From Eubacteriaceae bacterium ES3 (lineage in GTDB: Bacteria; Bacillota; Clostridia; Eubacteriales; Eubacteriaceae): DNA of 64,000 bases. Positions 8,619 through 17,967 of this stretch are shown piece after piece (the first letter of the stretch is position 1; every line of letters starts with the position of its first letter). A model generated the notes under the pieces. It saw only the letters and a program-made list of their open reading frames with translations. It ran no database searches and had not been told where the DNA came from. The position numbers were made by a program, and so were the translations under genes. The stretch is taken from the NCBI GenBank assembly GCA_030586155.1, contig CP130741.1:862680-926679 (forward strand), in the 5' to 3' direction.

Positions 8619-10979
8619 ATGAAAAATATTTTAAAATCGAAAAGACTTTATCTGGACGGAGCAATGGGAAGTATGTTGCAGGAACGCCTTCCCTCCATTG
8701 GCCTGATACCGGAAGAACTCAATATAACTCATCCGGAAGTGATTAGAGAGATACACCAGTCTTATTGTGATGCTGGGGCTAACATCATTTTATGCAGTAC
8801 ATTTGGTGCTAACCGTTATAAACTTAAAAAAAGTATTTATTCAGTAGCAGAAATCGTTGCAGCAGCAATGGAAAATGCCAGGGCGGTCAACCCCGATTTT
8901 GTCGGCCTGGATATCGGTCCAATTGGGGCTTTAATTGGTTCGCTTGGAGAAATAGATTTTGAACAGGCGGTTTCGATATTTAAAGAAGTGATAGAAGCCG
9001 GTCAGAAAGCTGGAGCCGACCTGATTGTGATTGAAACAATTACTGACATTTGCGAAGCCCGAGCCGCAGTCATAGCTGCCAGGGAAGTTTCAGATCTTCC
9101 GATTATGGTTTCAATGACTTATGAAGAAAATGGCAGAACTTTGACAGGAAGCGATCCTCTTACAGTGGTCAATATTCTGCAAGGGTTAGGAGTTGATGCC
9201 ATTGGGATTAACTGTTCCACGGGACCTGACGGAATGATGCCTGTTATTAAAGAGATCCTTCAATATGCCAATATTCCAATTATGGTTGAACCCAATGCAG
9301 GAATGCCGAAAATTGTTGACGGTAAAACTGTTTATGATATTAATTCTGATCAGTTCGCACAATTTATGCGAGAGATTGCTCAATCAGGGGCAAGGATTCT
9401 AGGAGGCTGTTGTGGAACTACACCTGATCATATCAGAAAAATGGTCGCTGCAACAAAAGATTTAGCGATCGAGGATATACCTAAAGAGCGAATAACCGCA
9501 GTATCTTCTTCAAGCAGAACTGAGATTTTAGGAGAGGATGTTCTGATTATTGGAGAATCTATCAACCCGACAACAAATGAGGTCCTGAAGGAGTCACTTA
9601 AACAGGGACAGCTGAACATTGTTTCTGATCTGGCCATCAGTCAAAAAAAAGATGGAGCAATAATCCTGGATATAAACTTAGGTCTTCCTGGAATTGATGA
9701 GCAGAAAATGATGCAAAAAGCCGTAGAGACGATTTCTAAACTGGTAGACACGCCACTTCAGATAGACTCTTCCAACCCAGAAGTAATTGAAGCAGTTCTT
9801 CGATCATACCCCGGAAGAGCGATTATTAATTCGGTGAACGGGAAAAAGTCATCAATTGAAGCAATCCTGCCAATTGCTAAAAAATATGGAGCGCTTGTCT
9901 TGGGCTTAACAATGGATGATGCCGGAATTCCTGATTCGGTGGAGAAAAGACTGGAAATTGCTGATAAAATTATTAAATCAGGTCAGGAATATGGACTAGA
10001 GCATTCAGACTTTTTAATGGATTGTTTGGTTTTAACGGCTTCAGCTCAGCAAAATGAGGTTAAAGCAACCCTTGAAGCGGTTAGTGAAATCAGAAAATGC
10101 TACGGAATTCCAACCGTTTTGGGTGTCTCAAATATTTCATTTGGTTTACCGAATCGGGAACTCTTAAATAGGACGTTTTTGACGATGGCCTTAAATCATG
10201 GTTTGACTAACCCGATAATGAATCCAGGCGATCAGGAAATGATGGATACAGTCAGTGCTTTTAGAGCTTTGTGGGGTTATGATGGACAATGTATCGAATA
10301 TGCCAATCAGTATAAAGAAGTTAAAGAGACTAGTATAAAGGTTAGCACCGAGAAATTAAGCCTTAGAATGATTATTGAAGAAGGACAGTCGGATAAGGCC
10401 AAAGAGGCTACTGAAAAACTTCTGGAATCTAAAGATCCGATGGACATTGTTAACGAGGATATCATACCTGGCCTGGATGCCGTTGGGGATGCCTTTGAAA
10501 CAGGTGAAGTATTTTTGCCTCATCTGATGTTTGCAGCTGAAACAGCACAAAAAGCTTTTGAAGCGATCAAAGAAAAAATGGATCGCGAAGGCACAGTTCA
10601 GGTCAGTAAAGGTAAGATTATCCTGGCAACAGTTGAAGGGGATGTTCATGATATCGGAAAAAATATTTTAAAAGTCATTTTAGAAAATTATGGCTACACG
10701 GTGATAGATCTTGGTAAGGATGTCAAAGCAGACAGTATTTTATCTGCTGTTAAAAACGAACAGGTTTCTCTGGTAGGATTGAGTGCCCTGATGACAACAA
10801 CAGTCAGAAGCATGAAGAGCATTATCGAGACCTTGCGAGATGAAGTTTCTGGAATCAGCATTATGGTTGGCGGTGCTGTTTTAACGCCGGACTATGCAAA
10901 GGAAATAGGTGCTGATTTTTATGGAAAAGATGCGCGTGAAGGCGCGATGATAGCCAGAAAAGTATTGTCAGATCAATAA
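8619..10979 (+). CDS. metH: Cobalamin-dependent methionine synthase, without reactivation domain
   Basis: 786 residues. It transfers the methyl of methyl-tetrahydrofolate through cobalamin to homocysteine. Domains are the homocysteine-binding barrel (1 to about 290) with zinc ligands Cys199, Cys264 and Cys265 (GINCSTG, GGCCGTTP), the pterin-binding barrel (about 310-560), and the B12 cap plus B12-binding domain (about 575-786) with DVHDIG, whose His677 is the lower cobalt ligand. The SAM-dependent reactivation domain of the long E. coli type (about 1200 residues) is absent, as in Thermotoga-type enzymes, so oxidised cobalamin must be reactivated by another protein. Start ATG 8619 follows GGAGG at 8609-8613; an upstream in-frame ATG at 8598 overlaps the previous gene. 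It is the last gene of the prfB-homocysteine operon. No clear terminator follows. Confidence 0.93.
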   Translation: MKNILKSKRLYLDGAMGSMLQERLPSIGLIPEELNITHPEVIREIHQSYCDAGANIILCSTFGANRYKLKKSIYSVAEIVAAAMENARAVNPDFVGLDIGPIGALIGSLGEIDFEQAVSIFKEVIEAGQKAGADLIVIETITDICEARAAVIAAREVSDLPIMVSMTYEENGRTLTGSDPLTVVNILQGLGVDAIGINCSTGPDGMMPVIKEILQYANIPIMVEPNAGMPKIVDGKTVYDINSDQFAQFMREIAQSGARILGGCCGTTPDHIRKMVAATKDLAIEDIPKERITAVSSSSRTEILGEDVLIIGESINPTTNEVLKESLKQGQLNIVSDLAISQKKDGAIILDINLGLPGIDEQKMMQKAVETISKLVDTPLQIDSSNPEVIEAVLRSYPGRAIINSVNGKKSSIEAILPIAKKYGALVLGLTMDDAGIPDSVEKRLEIADKIIKSGQEYGLEHSDFLMDCLVLTASAQQNEVKATLEAVSEIRKCYGIPTVLGVSNISFGLPNRELLNRTFLTMALNHGLTNPIMNPGDQEMMDTVSAFRALWGYDGQCIEYANQYKEVKETSIKVSTEKLSLRMIIEEGQSDKAKEATEKLLESKDPMDIVNEDIIPGLDAVGDAFETGEVFLPHLMFAAETAQKAFEAIKEKMDREGTVQVSKGKIILATVEGDVHDIGKNILKVILENYGYTVIDLGKDVKADSILSAVKNEQVSLVGLSALMTTTVRSMKSIIETLRDEVSGISIMVGGAVLTPDYAKEIGADFYGKDAREGAMIARKVLSDQ

Positions 10980-11029
10980 TAGTAAATTGCATTTCAAGTA
11001 TCAAAATTTAGTAGAACCCACAATAAGCT

Positions 11030-11058
11030 TTGACTTCGATTCGAATATAATCTATAAT
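11030..11058 (+). promoter_or_regulatory. Promoter for the double-rubredoxin flavoprotein gene
   Basis: TTGACT (11030-11035) and a perfect TATAAT (11053-11058) are spaced by 17 bases. The start ATG 11096 is 38 bases after the -10 box. Confidence 0.75.
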
Positions 11059-11095
11059 GATTATAATATTTATACCAGAGAAAGCGGGGAACAAA

Positions 11096-11839
11096 ATGAA
11101 AAAATGGCGATGTACAGTTTGTAATTATGTTCATACTGGGGATACTCCCCCGGATAAATGTCCTGTTTGTGGAGTTGGTCCTGAGAAATTTGTGCTGATT
11201 GATGAAGAAGCAGAGGCACCTGTTAAGAAAGAAAAAAAATGGCGATGCACAGTTTGCAACTATATTCATACTGGAGAGACGCCGCCTGATATTTGTCCGA
11301 TTTGCGGAGTGGGACCGGATAAGTTTGTTCTGGTTGAGGAAAGCCCTGACGATCTGCCGGATGAAAAACGTGAAGCCATTCAGCAGCTGCTCTTTAATAT
11401 TTCTTATGGTTTATATGTCGTTTCGTCAAAAAAAGAAGATAAACTCAATGCCATGGTTTCTAATACTTTTATTCAGGTAACCAACACTCCGCTTAAAGCC
11501 AGTGTCTGCCTGGGTAAAGGAACTTTAACGGCAGAATATGTACTTAAATCTGGGGTTTTTGGAGTATCCATAATGGGCAAAGAAAACCATGACCTGGTGA
11601 AACATTTTGGTTACCAAAGTGGTCGAGATGTTGATAAATTTAAGGATATGAGTTATGTTACCGGCGAAAAAACCGGCTGTCCTGGCCTTTTGAACTCGAT
11701 TTGTTTTGTGGAATGCGAGGTCGAGCAGACCATTGATTTGGGCACGCATTATATGTTTATCGCAAAAGTATTGGAAGGTGATGCCTTTACTAAGGACGAA
11801 CCCATGACCTATGCCTATTACCGGGCAACCCGATATTAA
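11096..11839 (+). CDS. High-molecular-weight rubredoxin: tandem rubredoxin plus flavin reductase domain
   Basis: 247 residues. Two short rubredoxin modules come first: residues 3-40 (WRCTVCNYVHTG, CPVCG) and 46-83 (WRCTVCNYIHTG, CPICG), joined by an acidic/lysine linker. A flavin-reductase-like FMN domain fills about 95-247 (MVSNTFIQVTNTPLKASVCLGK). Moorella Hrb, with one rubredoxin and one flavin reductase domain, passes electrons from NADH to the flavodiiron protein FprA for NO/O2 reduction. A similar oxidative or nitrosative defence role is inferred here, though no FprA lies nearby. Start: ATG 11057 is in frame but falls inside the -10 box, so ATG 11096 after GGGGA is the start. It is a single-gene unit with its own promoter and terminator. 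Confidence 0.88.
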   Translation: MKKWRCTVCNYVHTGDTPPDKCPVCGVGPEKFVLIDEEAEAPVKKEKKWRCTVCNYIHTGETPPDICPICGVGPDKFVLVEESPDDLPDEKREAIQQLLFNISYGLYVVSSKKEDKLNAMVSNTFIQVTNTPLKASVCLGKGTLTAEYVLKSGVFGVSIMGKENHDLVKHFGYQSGRDVDKFKDMSYVTGEKTGCPGLLNSICFVECEVEQTIDLGTHYMFIAKVLEGDAFTKDEPMTYAYYRATRY

Positions 11840-11846
11840 AAAATTA

Positions 11847-11898
11847 AGCCCCTGAATTGGCAGGGGCTTTTGTTTTACCCTCTGAATTGGCAGAGGGC
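11847..11898 (+). terminator. Two adjacent hairpins between convergent genes
   Basis: The first hairpin GCCCCTG-AATTGG-CAGGGGC (11849-11868) is followed by TTTTGTTTT and ends the rubredoxin gene. The second, CCCTCTG-AATTGG-CAGAGGG (11879-11898), has the same loop and faces the minus-strand glycerol operon, which ends at 11928. It has no good T run on the minus strand. Confidence 0.75.
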
Positions 11899-11927
11899 TC
11901 TTGAGGAAATGGGGTTAAGGGTTTAAC

Positions 11928-12290
11928 TTAACATTTATCCATGGTTCGGGTAGAGACAACATCTATACCCAGACCCAATAGATCTTTAATTACTACATCA
12001 CCGGTTTTAACCGGAGCTTCAACAGATACTTTGTTAATGGCATCCATTGCTTCAAAAATTTTACCTTTGGGAATCGGCTCAGCAGTTTTAACCGGGAGGC
12101 GTGGTAGCATGGCATTTTTAATTACAACAGTCGTTGGAATTACGCGGGTAGGATTGGTCATTTCTGCAACAGCATATTTAGGACCGCGTTTACAGTTATT
12201 TCCAGTTACATCATAAGTGCCATCGGGTTTTTTCTCAACTGTCATCTGACATCCAATAGGACATACGATACAAGTCATTTCTTTTTTCAT
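11928..12290 (-). CDS. DUF1667 cysteine-rich protein of the glycerol operon
   Basis: 120 residues, DUF1667 (COG3862). The N-terminus has CIVCPIGC and a further NNCKRG, four cysteines that look like an iron-sulfur or metal site, followed by a C-terminal all-beta/alpha region. Genes of this family regularly follow two FAD oxidoreductase genes of the GlpA/GlpB type in Clostridia and are thought to take the place of the iron-sulfur subunit GlpC; that is context, not proof. Its ATG overlaps the stop of the upstream FAD oxidoreductase by 4 bases (ATGA), which implies translational coupling and a fixed ratio between the two products. It is the last gene of the operon. Confidence 0.88.
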   Translation of the reverse strand: MKKEMTCIVCPIGCQMTVEKKPDGTYDVTGNNCKRGPKYAVAEMTNPTRVIPTTVVIKNAMLPRLPVKTAEPIPKGKIFEAMDAINKVSVEAPVKTGDVVIKDLLGLGIDVVSTRTMDKC

Positions 12291-13555
12291 TTTTTTGCAT
12301 CCTCCACTACAAAACGGATTTCTCCGTTAGGATATTTTTCCAACACATCTTTTGCGATTTTGAAGTTAACCATTTCTGCAGGCAATAATTTCTTTTCTTT
12401 TTTTGTGGCGATCAGATCATCCCCCAGATAGGCATTTACAACCTTATCTTTAAAGACCTGGCGGACCCGCATATAGAAGGTTACATTATCAGAAACATTT
12501 TTCATTGCAACGTTTTGGGGAACAACATAGCCGATACCATCGCCATTTGCAGTAGTAAAGTTGTTCTCACTGTCCAACTCACCTTTTATATACAATGAGG
12601 CACCTTTTCCGGCTAATACAGATTCCTCACTCACAAAGTCAACAAGGTCGTGGACGTGAACGACATTACCACAAGCAAATACACCGGGTGTAGATGTTTG
12701 GCGCAGCTCACCAACCACTGGTCCATTAGTGCGCCGGTCCATCTCGATTCCAGCATTACGGGTAATCTCATTTTCTGGAATGAGACCAACTGAAAGCAGG
12801 AGCGTGTCACATGATATATATTCATCTGTTCCGGGAATCGGTTTAAGTTTGTCATCGACCTGAGCGATGGTGACACCCTCAAGACGATCCTTTCCATGAA
12901 TAAAAGTGATGGTATGGCTGAGTTTTAGTGGAATATCATAATCGTCCAGACACTGCACGATATTTCGTACCAGACCATTTGAATAAGGCATTAATTCACA
13001 GACTGCTTTTACATTTGCACCTTCTAAAGTCATCCGGCGAGCCATAATCAGGCCGATATCTCCAGAGCCAAGAATAACTACTTCTTTACCGGGCATATAC
13101 CCTTCCATATTGATAAAGCGCTGAGCGGTACCGGCAGTAAAGACGCCTGCTGGTCTGTAACCGGGGATGCCAATAGCACCTGAAGTTCGCTCACGACATC
13201 CCATGGTCAAAATAACAGCCTTGGTTTCGATTGTCATATAACCGTTTTCTTCATTGATTACATGAATGACTTTCGTCTCACCCTGGTCTACCAGATCCAA
13301 AACCATGGTATTGAGAAAATAGGGAATGTCAAGGTCAATCGATTGTTTAATATATCGTTCGGCATATTCAGGGCCGGTTAGTTCTTCGTTAAAGGTATGA
13401 AGTCCAAAACCATTGTGGATGCACTGATTTAAAATTCCTCCCAGTTCACGGTCACGTTCTACGATCAGGACATCATTTGCACCGTCTTTCTTAGCTTCAA
13501 CTGCAGCAGCCAGTCCAGCTGGACCGCCACCTAATATTACTACATCATAAATCAT
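12287..13555 (-). CDS. FAD/NAD-dependent oxidoreductase, GlpB-position subunit of glycerol-3-phosphate oxidation
   Basis: 422 residues of the pyridine-nucleotide-disulphide oxidoreductase fold. An N-terminal FAD-binding GGGPAGLAAAVEAK is followed by a second dinucleotide site VVILGSGDIGLIMARR around residue 175. A later FAD segment is VFACGNVVHVHDLVDFVSEE. There is no CxxxxC redox pair of the classical thioredoxin-reductase type; the EELGG-like region holds a cysteine (NQCIHNG). The start ATG follows GGAGG in the end of the upstream GlpA-like gene, 2 bases after its stop. With DUF1667 and the GlpA-like protein it probably forms a complex passing electrons from glycerol-3-phosphate to NAD or another carrier; the acceptor is not known from sequence. 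Confidence 0.85.
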   Translation of the reverse strand: MIYDVVILGGGPAGLAAAVEAKKDGANDVLIVERDRELGGILNQCIHNGFGLHTFNEELTGPEYAERYIKQSIDLDIPYFLNTMVLDLVDQGETKVIHVINEENGYMTIETKAVILTMGCRERTSGAIGIPGYRPAGVFTAGTAQRFINMEGYMPGKEVVILGSGDIGLIMARRMTLEGANVKAVCELMPYSNGLVRNIVQCLDDYDIPLKLSHTITFIHGKDRLEGVTIAQVDDKLKPIPGTDEYISCDTLLLSVGLIPENEITRNAGIEMDRRTNGPVVGELRQTSTPGVFACGNVVHVHDLVDFVSEESVLAGKGASLYIKGELDSENNFTTANGDGIGYVVPQNVAMKNVSDNVTFYMRVRQVFKDKVVNAYLGDDLIATKKEKKLLPAEMVNFKIAKDVLEKYPNGEIRFVVEDAKK

Positions 13556-13557
13556 TT

Positions 13558-15027
13558 TTATACCTCCTCTGCAGCTGATTTTGTTTTTCCGGAAAGGATA
13601 TAGGCAGAATTCTGCTGGTCATACATGATATCTTCCAGGGTGCAATTAAGTTCGCGTGCTAGTATTTCAACTACACGTGGTGAACAGAAACCACCCTGAC
13701 AGCGTCCCATTCCAGCACGAGTTCGTTTTTTAACGGCTTTTACTGTACGAGCTCCTGCACTACGGTGAATGACATCGATAATTTCGCCTTCGGTGATTGT
13801 TTCACAGCGACAGATTACTTTTCCATATTTGGGGTCTTTCTTAATAACGGCTTCTTTTTCGGCATCATTCATTTCTTCGAAGCGTAAATGTTTTTTGACT
13901 TTGGGATTATAGTCCGGATTTTCTTCGATTTCAGGAAACATCGGGACAACAATCTCTTCTACGACATAGTGGGCAACAGCCGGAATCGAAGATAATCCCG
14001 GAGATTCATATCCGGCAACGTTGATAAAGCCTTTTACCGGAGATTCCTCGAGGATAAAATCACCATCAGTAGTTGTAAAGGAAGCCTTAACAGGAGTATT
14101 ACGAAGGCCTGCATAAGATCTGATAATCTTGTTCATGGGGATTTCAGGTACATTCTTCAAGGCGTTTTGTTTAATGTAATCCAGTCTTTCACTGGTGGTT
14201 GCAATGTCACCCTTATCTACTGGTTCAGCATCGGGGCCGATTAGGAGATTGCCGTGAACTGTAGGAGAGACAAGAATACCTTTTCCCTTTTTAGTAGGGC
14301 ATGGGAAAATGACACGGTTAACTAAAGATCCTGCTTCTTTATCAAAGATGAAATAGTTTCCTTTTCTAGCCAACAGTTCAAAATAAGGTTGGCCGACCAT
14401 TTCATATATATCATCAGCATAAACACCAGCGGCATTGATAATTTTTTTAGCTTCGATTTCACCAGCGGTAGTCGTGATTTTAAATCTATCACCAAGTTTT
14501 TCAATATCAGTTACCAGATGGTTAAGTTTTAAAGTTACGCCGTTGTCAACCGCATTTTCAGCAGCATGTACGCAGAGTTCAAAAGGAGAAACAACGCCGG
14601 CTGTTGGAGAGTAAAGGGCTCCGCAGATGTCTTTGTTCAAATTGGGTTCCATTTGATGAACCTCATCTTTAAAGATAATTCGCAGACCTGGTACGCCGTT
14701 TTTTAGGCCGTTTTGATATAGTTCGTGTAAAGTTGCCATTTCATATTCATTGTGAGCAACAACCAGCGATCCGATTTGTTTAAAAGGAACATCCAAATCA
14801 TCACAGATTTTTTCGTACATAATGTTTCCGGGCGAATTAAATCTACCTTTAAATTTATAGGATGGGGCATCATATCCGCCGTGTACTATTGCTGAGTTAG
14901 CCATCGTAATCTGGTTGCCAACATCATTTTCACCATCTAGTAAAACTACATCTAATTTATAACGGGTCAACTCTCTAGCAATATAGGAGCCAGCAATACC
15001 AGCACCAATGATAGCGATATCATACAT
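13558..15027 (-). CDS. FAD-dependent glycerol-3-phosphate dehydrogenase-like protein with BFD [2Fe-2S] domain
   Basis: 489 residues. Residues 1 to about 370 are a DAO-type FAD oxidoreductase (IIGAGIAGSYIARELTRY, VIHGGYDAP) related to GlpA/LhgO. About residues 395-470 are a BFD-like [2Fe-2S] domain with CRCETITEGEI and, later, GMGRCQGGFC. The product probably oxidises glycerol-3-phosphate to dihydroxyacetone phosphate, given the glpK and glpP genes just upstream. It is read from a leader that ends in an intrinsic terminator (15114-15168), a probable GlpP target. The start ATG at 15025-15027 follows GGAGG. Paralogues in other operons oxidise 2-hydroxyglutarate, but the context makes glycerol-3-phosphate the best guess. 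Confidence 0.88.
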   Translation of the reverse strand: MYDIAIIGAGIAGSYIARELTRYKLDVVLLDGENDVGNQITMANSAIVHGGYDAPSYKFKGRFNSPGNIMYEKICDDLDVPFKQIGSLVVAHNEYEMATLHELYQNGLKNGVPGLRIIFKDEVHQMEPNLNKDICGALYSPTAGVVSPFELCVHAAENAVDNGVTLKLNHLVTDIEKLGDRFKITTTAGEIEAKKIINAAGVYADDIYEMVGQPYFELLARKGNYFIFDKEAGSLVNRVIFPCPTKKGKGILVSPTVHGNLLIGPDAEPVDKGDIATTSERLDYIKQNALKNVPEIPMNKIIRSYAGLRNTPVKASFTTTDGDFILEESPVKGFINVAGYESPGLSSIPAVAHYVVEEIVVPMFPEIEENPDYNPKVKKHLRFEEMNDAEKEAVIKKDPKYGKVICRCETITEGEIIDVIHRSAGARTVKAVKKRTRAGMGRCQGGFCSPRVVEILARELNCTLEDIMYDQQNSAYILSGKTKSAAEEV

Positions 15028-15113
15028 ATTATTTTCCTCCTTGACTATAATAAGTTATCACTTAATTTAATTATTCCCGGAATGAGTACCGGTTAAGCAG
15101 ATAAATTCAAATT

Positions 15114-15168
15114 AAAAACCACACAATTTTCTTAAATCCGATGATTTAAAAAAACAGTGTGGCTCTCC
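15114..15168 (-). promoter_or_regulatory. Terminator leader before the GlpA-like gene, probable GlpP antitermination target
   Basis: On the minus strand CCACAC (15162-15157) pairs with GTGTGG (15124-15119), with an inner TAAATC-ATCG-GATTTA stem. TTTTT follows at 15118-15114. The 5' side reads GGAGAGCCACACTGTTTTTT and closely matches the glpK leader. GlpP, encoded just upstream, is an antiterminator of glp leaders in Bacillus. Confidence 0.72.
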
Positions 15169-15190
15169 GTTGCCTGATATTTATTTGTTG

Positions 15191-15796
15191 TTATTGATCC
15201 TGATTATATTCAGCACGAATCATATCAAATTTTTTCCATAAAGGTTTATGTGACGTACTTGATGAGAGTGCACCTGCTGCAAGACATGATCTTACTTCAT
15301 CTTCAGTTTGGATAAAACCACCTGTTACGATGGGAATATTCACTTCTTTTTTGACCTGCTGAATGAGTTTTGGGACAAGTCCCGGCAATACTTCAATAGC
15401 ATCAGGTTTTATTTTTCTGGCTGAATCAATGGATACATCCATAGCTGATGAATCCAAAAGAAAAAGTCTTTGGATGGTCATCAGATTCTCCTGTTTAGCG
15501 CGAGTAATGATATTGTTTTTAGTGGTAATGATGCCAGTGGGTTTGATTTCTTCTTTTAAATATTTTATAAAATAAGAATCCTGGGAATACCCTTTAACCA
15601 AATCCAAATGGGTAAAAACATACTTTCCTGATCTGGTACAAAGCTCAACCATTTTTTTTAAATTAAAAACATTACCGGTTAGCAGAAAAATAATCTTTGA
15701 AGAAGATTTCAAGGCATCTTGCAAATCTCTTGGATCCCGAACTGCAACGATAATGGGGTTGTTCTTAAACATCAAAAAACATTTTTGCGTTGACAT
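15191..15796 (-). CDS. glpP: Glycerol-3-phosphate-responsive antiterminator GlpP
   Basis: 201 residues of the GlpP family, a small TIM-barrel RNA-binding regulator which, with glycerol-3-phosphate bound, lets RNA polymerase pass terminators in glp leaders. Family features are PIIVAVRDP, FVHLDLVKGYS-like FTHLDLVKGYSQDS, GIITTKN, LLDSSAMDVS, EVLPGLVPKLI and PIVTGGFIQTEDEV. An upstream in-frame ATG at 15826 lies inside the -10 box TGTTATAAT (minus strand, 15833-15825), so it cannot be in that transcript. ATG 15796 with GGGAGGGG just before it is the start. The gene sits between glpK and the GlpA-like gene, both of which have terminator leaders of similar sequence, so the regulator is probably encoded within its own regulon. 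Confidence 0.93.
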   Translation of the reverse strand: MSTQKCFLMFKNNPIIVAVRDPRDLQDALKSSSKIIFLLTGNVFNLKKMVELCTRSGKYVFTHLDLVKGYSQDSYFIKYLKEEIKPTGIITTKNNIITRAKQENLMTIQRLFLLDSSAMDVSIDSARKIKPDAIEVLPGLVPKLIQQVKKEVNIPIVTGGFIQTEDEVRSCLAAGALSSSTSHKPLWKKFDMIRAEYNQDQ

Positions 15797-15824
15797 GGCC
15801 CCTCCCAAACTAATCGTTCTGTAC

Positions 15825-15833
15825 ATTATAACA
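15825..15833 (-). promoter_or_regulatory. Extended -10 promoter of glpP
   Basis: On the minus strand TGTTATAAT occupies 15833-15825. The -35 region at 17 bases (CTTTCT) is poor, so the extended -10 would be the main contact. Confidence 0.5.
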
Positions 15834-15897
15834 TAAGAAATAAAATTAGAAAGGGATAATTAAAAAATAATTAACAGTATATTAACATAATTAGGGA

Positions 15898-15930
15898 GGT
15901 ATGCAGATAAATTCAATTTATCTGCATACC
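15898..15930. repeat. Perfect 16-bp inverted repeat between glpK and glpP
   Basis: GGTATGCAGATAAATT is mirrored exactly across a single central C. It lies 10 bases after the glpK stop on the minus strand, with no T run on either side, so it is more a stabiliser, processing site or protein site than a strong terminator. The 14-mer GCAGATAAATTCAA from its left arm recurs at 15097-15110. Confidence 0.7.
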
Positions 15931-15940
15931 TGAAAATGTT

Positions 15941-17455
<1,515 letters not shown>

Positions 17456-17507
17456 TTATTTATTTAATTATGTATAGACATAAAAAAATCGGTGAGAAAT
17501 CGGCAAT

Positions 17508-17573
17508 AAAAAAGGGCACACTAACAAATTTACATATTTACTTAATGTAAAAAAGAAAGTACGGCCCTCCAAA
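17508..17573 (-). promoter_or_regulatory. glpK leader terminator, probable GlpP antitermination target
   Basis: On the minus strand GGGC (17567-17564) pairs with GCCC (17517-17514), with an inner TTTACAT/ATGTAAA stem (17545-17551 with 17529-17535) and TTTTTT after it. The 5' side reads GGAGGGCCGTACTTTC, matching the GlpA-like leader GGAGAGCCACACTGTT. The rest of the 17432-17967 gap holds AT-rich sequence, a probable glpK promoter region I cannot place, and the dnaE promoter. Confidence 0.7.
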
Positions 17574-17926
17574 ACTCCTGCCAAAATATAAAATTATTGC
17601 GATTTACGAGATTGCATAAAAAAATGCAATTCACATTTCTTGATAATAATAACATAGTAAATGAAACTTGTAAAGGATTAACAATTAAAAAAAGACTGTT
17701 AATTTATTAACGGATTACTGAGCTGAATATTTTTCTAATATCTACACAGTTTATACATATGGAATGTTTTACGAAGATTAATATCTGGAAATTTAAAATC
17801 AATTTAATGCCAGACCGTTGCGGCCTGACGACTTATGAATTATAATCTAAGATATAAATAGTTTAAAAGGTGGCGGGATCAAATATATCCGAGTGGGACA
17901 AAATACTATTCAATAGCAAGGCCTTG

Positions 17927-17935
17927 TGTTATAAT
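17927..17935 (+). promoter_or_regulatory. Extended -10 promoter of dnaE
   Basis: TGTTATAAT at 17927-17935, 33 bases before the dnaE start; no good -35 is visible at 17 bases. Confidence 0.5.
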
Positions 17936-17967
17936 CGGACTGAAATAGAAGAGGTCAGCTTAATAAA

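Noticed and set aside
11199-11480. A 93-codon plus-strand frame inside the rubredoxin-flavin reductase gene
   Set aside because: It is a shadow frame of a clearly conserved protein.
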